Assembly (NCBI GenBank): GCA_026707735.1
Contig: JAPOWH010000002.1
Coordinates: 124,001 to 188,000, forward strand
Direction of reading: 5' to 3'
Length of the DNA: 64,000 nt
Source of the DNA: Gammaproteobacteria bacterium
GTDB taxonomy: Bacteria > Pseudomonadota > Gammaproteobacteria > Pseudomonadales > Azotimanducaceae
Under the pieces are notes generated by a model that was not told the DNA's origin, searched no databases, and saw only the letters and a program-made list of their open reading frames with translations. Below are positions 8,869 to 17,003 of the stretch, in pieces. How positions within the stretch are numbered: position 1 is the first letter of the stretch; every line of letters starts with the position of its first letter. The translations under genes were made by a program, and so were the position numbers.

Positions 8869-8905
8869 ATACTTTACATTTAGACGTCTATATGTAAAGT
8901 ATATT
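8866..8905. promoter_or_regulatory. 40-bp palindrome abutting the ATPase start codon (candidate operator)
   Basis: Arms AATATACTTTACAT (8866-8879) and ATGTAAAGTATATT (8892-8905) are exact reverse complements. The core TAGACGTCTA (8881-8890) is itself palindromic, and only the pair 8880/8891 (T opposite T) breaks the symmetry. It ends one base before the ATG, replaces any Shine-Dalgarno sequence and overlaps a TATAAT. A dimeric repressor site, possibly for the ATPase itself, is the simplest reading. An mRNA hairpin hiding the start is an alternative. A decayed copy stands at 4577-4604. Confidence 0.7.
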
Positions 8906-8906
8906 T

Positions 8907-10082
8907 ATGATAGGTAGGCCATTGTGGCTGCAGAAGATCGAAGACGCTTGGTCAAAGCGTGCTATTGTTTGGCTCGCCGGCGTGCGCCGAGTGGGCAAGA
9001 CAACACTCGTGAAAATGCTCGACACGACCGAGGTGACCTATAGGAACTGCGATCTTCCGTCGGTGCACCGAGAGCTTGAAGATCCAGAGTTTTTTCTCCG
9101 GTCTTTGCCGAAGGGGGCCGTAGTCGCCTTCGATGAAGTGCATCGTCTAAATGATCCGAGCTTGTTGCTCAAAATTGCTGCAGACGAGTTTCCTAGCCTA
9201 CGAGTCATAGCAACAGGTTCGTCAACGCTCGCTGCATCCAGCAAGTTTCGGGATTCGCTAACTGGTCGCAAGCAGGTTGTCCTTCTAACTCCAGTCCTTT
9301 GGCAAGAGTGTCAATCTGATTTTGGAATAGGAGACTTGGATAGACGATTGCTACATGGCGGGCTGCCAGAGCCGCTTTTGTCTACACGCAAGGACTCAGA
9401 TTTTTTTGCTGAATGGTTGGATAGCGTATACGCTCGAGACATTCAAGAATTGTTTGGAGTGAGAAACCGCACAGGCTACCTGAGTCTCATTGGGTTGCTG
9501 CTGCGTCAAAGCGGTGGTCTGCTCGACATTACAAAACTTGCCCAAGTATCGCGAATTAGTCGACCGACTGCTTATAGCTATCTCGAGTCTTTGCAACTAT
9601 CGCATTTGATTCGATTGGTCCGCCCCATGAATGGAGGCGGCAAGCGGGAAATAGTCAGACAGCCAAAATGCTATGCGTTTGACACTGGATTCGTAACGTA
9701 CGAAAAAGGTTGGGATGTGCTTCGGTCCGAAGATCGAGGGCTTCTTTGGGAGCATTTGGTGATCGACGCGCTCTATGCGCAATTTCCGTCAGAGAATATC
9801 TTGTACTGGAAGGATAAGTCCAACAGAGAGATCGACTTCATAGTAAGAACCAAAAGGGACGAACACCACACAGTAGAGTGCAAGATTGATGTTGATCGTA
9901 TTTCTGTCAAGACTCTCGCAAATTTCAGGAAACGCTACCAAAACGGCTTAAACTTCGTCGTTAGCCCACGGGTTCTTCGTCCATACCGTGCTCGTATTGA
10001 AGGATTGGAGATCACGTTCAGCGACGGGGCGAACTTAGTCGATGCTAGTGCACAATCTGCTGACGCTGAGGTAATGCGCTAG
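8907..10082 (+). CDS. AAA-family ATPase with C-terminal DUF4143 domain
   Basis: 391 residues, the usual length for the AAA_14-DUF4143 family. Walker A GVRRVGKTT (25-33), Walker B AVVAFDEVH (71-79), ATGSST sensor-like strand (102-107), a winged-helix-like stretch near 190-225, then DUF4143. That domain ends in a PD-(D/E)xK-type pattern: E308-I-D310-F, then E324-C-K326. Family members are widespread and often mobile or linked to toxin-antitoxin and defence contexts, but their activity is poorly defined. It follows B2 and is part of the duplicated module, the other copy being the ghost at 4611. All key residues are present. Regulation through the adjoining palindrome is inferred from its position. 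Confidence 0.9.
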   Translation: MIGRPLWLQKIEDAWSKRAIVWLAGVRRVGKTTLVKMLDTTEVTYRNCDLPSVHRELEDPEFFLRSLPKGAVVAFDEVHRLNDPSLLLKIAADEFPSLRVIATGSSTLAASSKFRDSLTGRKQVVLLTPVLWQECQSDFGIGDLDRRLLHGGLPEPLLSTRKDSDFFAEWLDSVYARDIQELFGVRNRTGYLSLIGLLLRQSGGLLDITKLAQVSRISRPTAYSYLESLQLSHLIRLVRPMNGGGKREIVRQPKCYAFDTGFVTYEKGWDVLRSEDRGLLWEHLVIDALYAQFPSENILYWKDKSNREIDFIVRTKRDEHHTVECKIDVDRISVKTLANFRKRYQNGLNFVVSPRVLRPYRARIEGLEITFSDGANLVDASAQSADAEVMR

Positions 10083-10274
10083 TATTCGCGTAGCCGTGTC
10101 TTCGGCTTCCCAGCAGCAACCACAGATTACATTGCATCAACAAAATTGGTGTCTTGTTGCCAAGCAATTTGCTTCGTAGCGATCAATTAAGCAGTAGTAA
10201 TGACATAGAAGTTAACGGATAGTAATAACTGCTTGACTGTCCAAGTAGTTGAGTGTTCATCGTTTGGAGCGGGG

Positions 10275-12470
10275 ATGAAACGTCTCATCATCTTGATGCT
10301 ATGTGGTTTTCTACTCACGGCGTGGCCGTTATACGGCAATCAAACATCTAGCGTTGAATTTCGCATTGTGTCTCAGCATGCGGATGCCGAAGCTGTGTGG
10401 CTGGGCGTGTTCGTTGGTCCTGTGAATTCTGATACTGAAGCGTTGAGTTGGACTTCGGCCGAGTCCGATGAATTCACGCTAGAGATTCCACAGACCGACG
10501 AGGAAGTACTGCTTTTGGCGCTGCGCAGGAATTTCGTGCCGATCACTGTGCGGATAACTGACGATTTACGCAGTTCAGGTATCGACCTGGATTTCAAGCC
10601 TGGTCACCAATTCCTGGGCACGATAGTGTCGACGGATGGCATCGAAGTGGCAGATGCTGTTCTTTCCATCGAAAGACAAGATCTACCGTCACAGCAGATC
10701 CCAAGTCAGGCGAAGTTGGAGTGGACTAGCGCCGTGGACGGCACGGTTTCAATCGGCGGTCTCGTACCAGGCAAGCATGAACTGCACGTTGAATTGCCTT
10801 ACATTCCTACTGAGATCTTCGACATACAAATCAATGAGGGGGAAGACGCCGAAGGAGATTTGGTGCTTGGCAACGCGCATTGCGTGAGAGGCAGCGTCCT
10901 CGATCATGACAGGAACCTAGTTGCCGGGGCCGACGTATCTGCGTCTTTCGATATCGATGGCGAGGAATTCTCCCAAAGATCGAGTGTGCAGACTGATTCG
11001 GCTGGCGAGTTTCAAATGGGTCCTTTCGTCAGTGGGCAAGCTGTATACCTGTCTGCGGCACATGCGGATCATGGATCAACCTTCGGCAGTAGAGTGTTCG
11101 CTGGCAATCACGAGGTCCAGCTAATCCTCTCGAAACTGGTAGAAGTTGTCGGAACTGTATTGGATGCGGAGACCGGTACGCCAGTTGAGGAATTCACGCT
11201 GAGAGTGCGTGGATATTTGGGACTCGAGTTTCCACATTCGGGTACAAACGGAACAATCTCTGTGAAAGTTGACTCCGATGCCCATGGATTAGTCATAGAG
11301 GCTCCAAACTACATTCCCTACTTTCATACTGAGTTCAGCCCCGGAACTATGGAAGTGTATGACTTGGGGAAAGTTGAATTGGACCCCGGTGTTCACGTAA
11401 CGGGATTAGTTTACGACTCAATTAGCCGACAGCCCGTCGAGGGAGCTCAAATAGCGAGTATAGGCAAAGGAATTGACAGAGAGGATCTCACAGAAAGTTC
11501 CATTCGGCTCGCACACTACATGAATAGGAACGTTAACGCAACTAGCGATGCGGATGGTGAGTTCTCACTTGGACCACTGCCGTCAGGTGATTCTGTGTTG
11601 CAGGTATTTGCGAAGGACTACAAATGGGAGCAAATCCCTTTCGATGGACAGTCTGCACGAATAAATATCGAACTCACACCTAGTGATGTGCGACCCACAC
11701 GCATTGTCGGTCGAATTGAGTCCAACCATGGAGTAGCTGTAGCGGGGCAGGTCAATTTCTACCACGTCGAGAACGCCAGCGGCGTTGGATTCCAAACAGA
11801 GGAAGACGGCAGCTTCGAGTACGCGACTCGGGCGGGAACCCACCAAGTCTACGCAAACACAGACCTCGGCCGGTCCGAGACAATTGAGGTCACTGTCGAT
11901 GAGGGTATAACAGAAGAGGTAGTCTTGGTGGTTGACCCTTTCGGTCGGCTTGAAGGGACGATCAACGGGCTGAAGGGTGCTGAGAGAGCTCATGTTTTGG
12001 TTTTCTCTGACGATAGCAGGGTGGGGAGCGTTGGAGGAATTTCCAACGGTGAGGAGTTTCGAATCGCTGGCCTAGGCGCTGGCTCCTTCACGGCAAGGGC
12101 GGCAACAACCATGGACCGCCAGCTCACAAAGTCGTTTGAAGTGACCGAGAATTCAGGCAACGTCTATGTGGAGTTTTCGTTTGCCGCCGATTCTCGACTC
12201 TACGGCAGAGTATTGTCACTCGGGGATCCCAGCTCCTTCCGCCAAGTACGAGCGATTCCAAAGGAGAGCAGTTCCATATCGGGTAGGTGCGACATTCTCG
12301 ACGACGGCTCGTTCGAAATTCGTGGACTCAGCAACGGCGAGTATTGGATCGAAGTGGCTGACCCTCAATTGTGGGGTGTTGCGATAGATAGCGAGAGCAA
12401 CGTGTACAAGCGTATTGAGGTCGAAATTGCAGGCGAAACCGAGTTGAACATCGATCTCGCATCGCCCTGA
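10275..12470 (+). CDS. Secreted beta-repeat protein, type I (array member 1)
   Basis: 731 residues from ATG 10275, preceded by GGAG five bases upstream. The signal peptide is MKRLIILMLCGFLLTAWPLYG, with cleavage expected near residue 21. After an N-terminal domain carrying EFTLEIPQTDEE come about seven beta-sandwich units typical of carboxypeptidase-regulatory or Cna-B domains. Each has a G-x-[VI] strand, a D-G/A-E-G-x-[FY] turn and a G-x-[YF]-x-[LVI] strand (for example DGTVSIGGLVPGKHEL, DGEFSLGPLPSGDS, DDGSFEIRGLSNGEYW). No LPXTG, C-terminal membrane helix or autotransporter barrel is seen, so the product is periplasmic or released. It is the first gene of a tight six-gene array with gaps of 27-51 bases. 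Its function is unknown; adhesin-like or matrix roles are speculation. Confidence 0.85.
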   Translation: MKRLIILMLCGFLLTAWPLYGNQTSSVEFRIVSQHADAEAVWLGVFVGPVNSDTEALSWTSAESDEFTLEIPQTDEEVLLLALRRNFVPITVRITDDLRSSGIDLDFKPGHQFLGTIVSTDGIEVADAVLSIERQDLPSQQIPSQAKLEWTSAVDGTVSIGGLVPGKHELHVELPYIPTEIFDIQINEGEDAEGDLVLGNAHCVRGSVLDHDRNLVAGADVSASFDIDGEEFSQRSSVQTDSAGEFQMGPFVSGQAVYLSAAHADHGSTFGSRVFAGNHEVQLILSKLVEVVGTVLDAETGTPVEEFTLRVRGYLGLEFPHSGTNGTISVKVDSDAHGLVIEAPNYIPYFHTEFSPGTMEVYDLGKVELDPGVHVTGLVYDSISRQPVEGAQIASIGKGIDREDLTESSIRLAHYMNRNVNATSDADGEFSLGPLPSGDSVLQVFAKDYKWEQIPFDGQSARINIELTPSDVRPTRIVGRIESNHGVAVAGQVNFYHVENASGVGFQTEEDGSFEYATRAGTHQVYANTDLGRSETIEVTVDEGITEEVVLVVDPFGRLEGTINGLKGAERAHVLVFSDDSRVGSVGGISNGEEFRIAGLGAGSFTARAATTMDRQLTKSFEVTENSGNVYVEFSFAADSRLYGRVLSLGDPSSFRQVRAIPKESSSISGRCDILDDGSFEIRGLSNGEYWIEVADPQLWGVAIDSESNVYKRIEVEIAGETELNIDLASP

Positions 12471-12517
12471 ACTTACAGACGGAGCATGTAGATTGGAATC
12501 GCAAATTAGGAGGAAAA

Positions 12518-14713
12518 GTGAATCGTCTTGCTAGGTTGATCGTTCCATGTCTGGCGTTCATGGCATGGACAGTCTGCGGCGATGAGACAACGGACGTCAA
12601 GTTTCGCATCGTCTCGCAACATACCGATGTTGCGGAAGTGTGGATTGGGGTGCGTGTGGGGCCGATTCGTTCAGGAACCGCGGACTGGAGATGGACATCG
12701 ACGGAGTCCGAGGAATTCACGCTGGAAATTCCGCAGACTGAAGAGGAAGTAGCGCTAATAGCGCTGCGCGGGTTCTCGGCGCCGATCCTTGTGCTAGTGA
12801 CACAAGAGTTGCGCAATTCCGGCATCGAGCTAGATTTCAATCCAGGCAAGCGATTTACGGGCACGATACTGTCGACGGATGGAATCGAAGTCGCTGACGC
12901 TGTCGTTTCTGTTGAACGACAGGACTTGCCTTCGCAGCAGATTCCAAGTCAGGCAAAGTCTGAGTGGACCAGCGCCGCAGATGGCACCTTTTCGATTGAA
13001 GGTCTTGTCGCTGGCAAGTACGAGTTGCACGTTGAATTGCCTTACATCCCTACAGAGACTTTCGACATTCAAGTCAACGACGGCGAAGATGCTGAGGAAG
13101 ACTTAGTGCTTGGCAACGCGCATTTCGTGAGGGGCCGTGTCCTCGACCATGATCGGAATCCAGCTGTAGGCGCGGACGTACGCATGTATTCCTACTTTAG
13201 CTTTCAGGATTCTGGATTTAGACAGACCGTCCCAAGCGATTCATCTGGGGAGTTTCAGTTTGGACCATTTGTTTACGGTCAAGTCGTGAGCCTGTCCGCC
13301 ACGCATACTGAAGGTGGTTCCACGCAAAGCAACGATGTGTTTTCGGGAAATCACGACGTGAACCTAGTGCTCTCGAAACTCGTAGATGTTGTAGGAACAG
13401 TCGTGGATGCTGAGACCGGCACGCCGCTAGATGAGTTCACACTTAGAGCATTCGGCAACGGGTGGACGCGCCAATATCCTCACAAAGAAGCAAATGGAGA
13501 AATCTCTGCGACTATCGATTCTCTTGCCTGGGCTCTAGTCATCGAATCACCCAGCTACACACCGCATTTCGATACCGACTCGGACTTGAGCACGTTGGAC
13601 GAATATGACATGGGAGAGGTACATTTGGAAGCTGGCATTCAGGTGACAGGTCTTGTCTACGATTCGACAAGTCGGCAACCCATTGAAGGTGCGTCCATTG
13701 CAAGCTGGGGAAAGGGGTTCGGCGGCGAACTTCCAACTGGTAGAACTACTTTCATTGTTCGATACATGCAAATGAAAGTTAACGCCACTAGCGACGCAGA
13801 AGGCAAGTATTCGATCGGGCCACTGCCATCAGGCGAATCGGTTCTTGTCGCATCCGCGGGAGGCTACAGACCTGAGGAAATTTTCGTCGACGGTCAATCC
13901 GCGGAACTAGACATTGGCTTGACTGCAATAGACGTGGGAACAACCCGCATCAATGGTCGGATTCAGACAACTAACGGGGATCCTATTGCGGGCCAAATCA
14001 ACATCTACCACGTCGAGAACAACAGTGGAATGGGTTATCGAACCGAGGAAGACGGCACGTTTGAGCACACAACTCGTGCTGGAACGCAACAGATCTACGC
14101 TAGTACAGATCGTGGACGATCCCAGACAATTGAACTCAGCGTTAGCGAGGGCGCAACGGAGGATGTTGTGCTAGTTGTTGATCCCTTTGGTCGACTTGCG
14201 GGGACGATTAATGGGCTTGAAGGAGCGGAGTTGGCTTACGTTTCGGTCATTTCTGGCAATCGTGCGGTGCGAGGCACTTCAAGAATTGCCAACGGAGAGG
14301 ACTTTCTGATCGAAGGCATCGGGACTGGTCCCTTTATGGCCAAGGCTTGGACGACAATGAACCGCCAACTCGCACTGTCGTTCGAATTAACTAAGGTAAC
14401 GGAGGAAGCCTATTTGGAGTTTTCCTTTAGCGGGGATTCACGACTCTACGGAAAAATACTCTCGCTTGTTGATAGCAACCCCTACCTTCAGGTACGAGCG
14501 ATCGCGAAAGACAAGGGAGCCATATCGGGTTGGAGCGGCATTCTCGATGACGGCTCGTTCGAAATTCGCGGACTCAGCGATGGCGAATATTGGATTGAAA
14601 TTGGCGAAGAGAGAGGAGCGGGAATACCCGTTGGCAAAACGATAGGCAAGAATCGCTACGAAGCCGCGGTTGCCGGGGACACCGAGTTGAATATTGATCT
14701 TGCATCGCCGTAG
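12518..14713 (+). CDS. Secreted beta-repeat protein, type I (array member 2)
   Basis: 731 residues from GTG 12518, chosen because AGGAGG (12508-12513) stands four bases before it, the best ribosome site in the array. Signal peptide MNRLARLIVPCLAFMAWTVCG; the cysteine is not in a proper lipobox. Domain layout is as in member 1. Residues about 110-205 are far more like member 1 than like the other type I proteins (shared VERQDLPSQQIPSQAK/IERQDLPSQQIPSQAK and HVELPYIPTE), while the N-terminal domain differs more. At DNA level this block still carries many synonymous changes. The C-terminus is GDTELNIDLASP. Forty bases separate it from the next gene. Exported, function unknown. Confidence 0.85.
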   Translation: MNRLARLIVPCLAFMAWTVCGDETTDVKFRIVSQHTDVAEVWIGVRVGPIRSGTADWRWTSTESEEFTLEIPQTEEEVALIALRGFSAPILVLVTQELRNSGIELDFNPGKRFTGTILSTDGIEVADAVVSVERQDLPSQQIPSQAKSEWTSAADGTFSIEGLVAGKYELHVELPYIPTETFDIQVNDGEDAEEDLVLGNAHFVRGRVLDHDRNPAVGADVRMYSYFSFQDSGFRQTVPSDSSGEFQFGPFVYGQVVSLSATHTEGGSTQSNDVFSGNHDVNLVLSKLVDVVGTVVDAETGTPLDEFTLRAFGNGWTRQYPHKEANGEISATIDSLAWALVIESPSYTPHFDTDSDLSTLDEYDMGEVHLEAGIQVTGLVYDSTSRQPIEGASIASWGKGFGGELPTGRTTFIVRYMQMKVNATSDAEGKYSIGPLPSGESVLVASAGGYRPEEIFVDGQSAELDIGLTAIDVGTTRINGRIQTTNGDPIAGQINIYHVENNSGMGYRTEEDGTFEHTTRAGTQQIYASTDRGRSQTIELSVSEGATEDVVLVVDPFGRLAGTINGLEGAELAYVSVISGNRAVRGTSRIANGEDFLIEGIGTGPFMAKAWTTMNRQLALSFELTKVTEEAYLEFSFSGDSRLYGKILSLVDSNPYLQVRAIAKDKGAISGWSGILDDGSFEIRGLSDGEYWIEIGEERGAGIPVGKTIGKNRYEAAVAGDTELNIDLASP

Positions 14714-14753
14714 TCACAGGATTGGCCTGAGTCCATTGGGGGTTGCATCGAAT

Positions 14754-16955
14754 ATGAAACAGCTTGGCTTTCTACTATCTCTATTCCTGCTGTTTTTGGT
14801 GTCACCGGTTCAAGGCGAAGACACGACCACACTACATGGCCGCTTTGCCACCAACGAAAACGGCGCACCCAATGTATGGATTGGCGTATTCGAATCGCCG
14901 ATGCGACCAAGTGCGGAGGCTTGGAGTTGGACTCAAGTTGAATCCACAGAGTTCACCTTGACCGTTCCCGATGCGGAGGAAATTCAGCTAGTTGCTTTGC
15001 AGAAAGATTCTCTGCCGCTCGTGCAACAGATTAGTTCAGGCTCGGACGAGCCATTCGTTCTCGAATTTCAAGATGGGATATCTCTGGACGGCACTCTCCT
15101 TTCTACAGACGGTATTCCTGTTGCAGACGCACGATTGACTGTGGACCGCAACGATTTGCCAAACGTACGGATTCCAGACCACATCGAGTATTCCTGGACT
15201 AGTGATGCCGACGGAAGATTCAAAATTGGAGGTCTTTCACCCAACGAAAGGTATGAAATCCAAACTGAGCTGCCATTCATTCAAGATGAGCGGTTTCCGG
15301 TTCGAATGCCGGAAAACGGCAACTATCGGCAAGAGTTCCGTCTCTCAGACGCATACTTCGTTCTGGGTCGAGTAATGGATCCTGATCTTTCTTCATTGCA
15401 ACATGCAACAGTCACGTCTCAATTCATTCCGGACGAGTTGAAAACAACGACCACTTCCGACGCCGAAGGAGAGTTCCAGCTGGGACCCTTTGCGCGGAAC
15501 AAGGAGATGTGGCTCGTGGCGACACACGACGAGGAGGGTTCCTCGCCGAGGCTTCAGGCAACTTCGGGTGAGCATGACATTGAGTTGACGCTCGGTGGCA
15601 TGGTACAGGTCATCGGAACGGTTATTGACGCGTCGACCGGGGATCTGATCGACGACTTCACATTGCTGGCGGCTCGCGCAGACCGGAGTCGCACCTATCC
15701 GTATATTGGATCGAAAGGCGAGATTTCCAGTCGTGTGGATTCAAGGACAACAGCGCTGATCGTCGATTCGGATGAGCACAACGCACACTTCATTGTGGAT
15801 TTAGAGCTTGAATCGGTCGACGAATACGACCTGGGCGTGATTGCCTTGAAGCCTGGAAGAGAGCTGACAGGCCAAGTACTCGATGCGTCAACCGGGAATC
15901 CAGTAGAGGGAGCGACTGTTTCACTTTACCACCACGACTGGGCAGGAGACATTGATTTGCATTGGCATGGATTCATACGCAGTTTGTTGAGCTACACGGT
16001 CGAATCAATAACCAACGAAGAGGGTGAGTATTCGTTGAAGCCATTGCCTGACGAATCGGTTCGGATAAGTGCTCGCGCATGGGAGTACGTGTCGCAGGAG
16101 CTTGAAGTTGGTGAAGCCGCTACCGTGCTCGATATACGTTTAGTGCATAGAAAATCGCTCAAGACGAGGATTCGAGGAAGAATAGAAACAGGGACAGGGG
16201 AACCCGTTGGAGGCATGCTTAGCATTCAAGGCGATCGCGGGTCAACTCGTTCGACTGTTCAAGACGACGGGCTGTTTGACCATGCGGTGAACCCGGGCAC
16301 ATACAAGGTGCGTGCAATGACTGACCAAGGCAACTCGGACACAATAACAGTTACAGTCAACGAGGATGAGACACAAGAAATCACACTGACGGTCGAGTCC
16401 AAGGGTCGTCTTAGCGGGAATATTAGCGGTTTGTGGGATGGCGAGCTGGTCACTCTCTCGGTGTTTTCGGAAGTCGAACGATCCACTGTACGGAACATAT
16501 ATCGAATCGGGAACGGCGAATTTCACACGGCGGGAATCGGATTCGGTGAGTTCACACTCAATGCGTCGTCGAACAGGGGACGTGAACAAGTGAGGACATT
16601 CGAGTTGAGTGCGGGTAGCGGTGAAGCATTCGTTGAGCTGAATTTCACTGGAGACTCGCGGCTGTATGGGTCAGTGAGATTTCCGGATGGATCATTTCCG
16701 AAAGGCACGGTAACGGCGATGCCGAAACAGAGTGGGAGCACTTCGAGCTCAAGCGAGATCAATGACGACGGCACTTATGAAATCAGGGGTCTGGACGATG
16801 GCGAGTACACAGTGCGCACCATGGAAACCGAGGAGATCGCCGTCACGAACCCCGATGGCAGCGGTTTCAAAACGGGGACATCAACCTCAGTTGGTCAAGT
16901 CGACGCTGTTGTGCGAGGAGACACCGAGTTGAACATCGAACTCACATCTCCTTAG
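14754..16955 (+). CDS. Secreted beta-repeat protein, type II (array member 3)
   Basis: 733 residues from ATG 14754; an upstream in-frame ATG at 14694 would overlap the previous gene and precede the signal peptide. Signal MKQLGFLLSLFLLFLVSPVQG, cleaved near residue 21. The type II N-terminal domain (LHGRFATNENG, VWIGVFESPM, WSWTQVESTEFTL) is followed by about seven beta-sandwich repeats (DADGRFKIGGLSPNERYEI, DAEGEFQLGPFARNKEMW, DDGTYEIRGLDDGEYTV). It is closest to array member 6 and to the fragment at base 2. No anchor motif. As the third gene of a block it matches the place of member 6 in the second block. Confidence 0.85.
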   Translation: MKQLGFLLSLFLLFLVSPVQGEDTTTLHGRFATNENGAPNVWIGVFESPMRPSAEAWSWTQVESTEFTLTVPDAEEIQLVALQKDSLPLVQQISSGSDEPFVLEFQDGISLDGTLLSTDGIPVADARLTVDRNDLPNVRIPDHIEYSWTSDADGRFKIGGLSPNERYEIQTELPFIQDERFPVRMPENGNYRQEFRLSDAYFVLGRVMDPDLSSLQHATVTSQFIPDELKTTTTSDAEGEFQLGPFARNKEMWLVATHDEEGSSPRLQATSGEHDIELTLGGMVQVIGTVIDASTGDLIDDFTLLAARADRSRTYPYIGSKGEISSRVDSRTTALIVDSDEHNAHFIVDLELESVDEYDLGVIALKPGRELTGQVLDASTGNPVEGATVSLYHHDWAGDIDLHWHGFIRSLLSYTVESITNEEGEYSLKPLPDESVRISARAWEYVSQELEVGEAATVLDIRLVHRKSLKTRIRGRIETGTGEPVGGMLSIQGDRGSTRSTVQDDGLFDHAVNPGTYKVRAMTDQGNSDTITVTVNEDETQEITLTVESKGRLSGNISGLWDGELVTLSVFSEVERSTVRNIYRIGNGEFHTAGIGFGEFTLNASSNRGREQVRTFELSAGSGEAFVELNFTGDSRLYGSVRFPDGSFPKGTVTAMPKQSGSTSSSSEINDDGTYEIRGLDDGEYTVRTMETEEIAVTNPDGSGFKTGTSTSVGQVDAVVRGDTELNIELTSP

Positions 16956-17003
16956 TCGCACAGTTTGAATTTGTCAGGGAGTCTTTGCTCCACAGGATGA
17001 AGC

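Larger units (their letters stand above)
4995..10082 (+). repeat. Solenoid-ATPase module, copy 2
   Basis: Second copy of the unit that begins at 666: promoter, A2, B2 with an ATGA overlap, palindrome, and an intact ATPase gene. It directly abuts copy 1. Confidence 0.85.

Noticed and set aside
8866..8905. The palindrome as the terminal repeat of an insertion sequence
   Set aside because: No second inverted end, target-site duplication or transposase is seen; the ATPase itself is not a known transposase.
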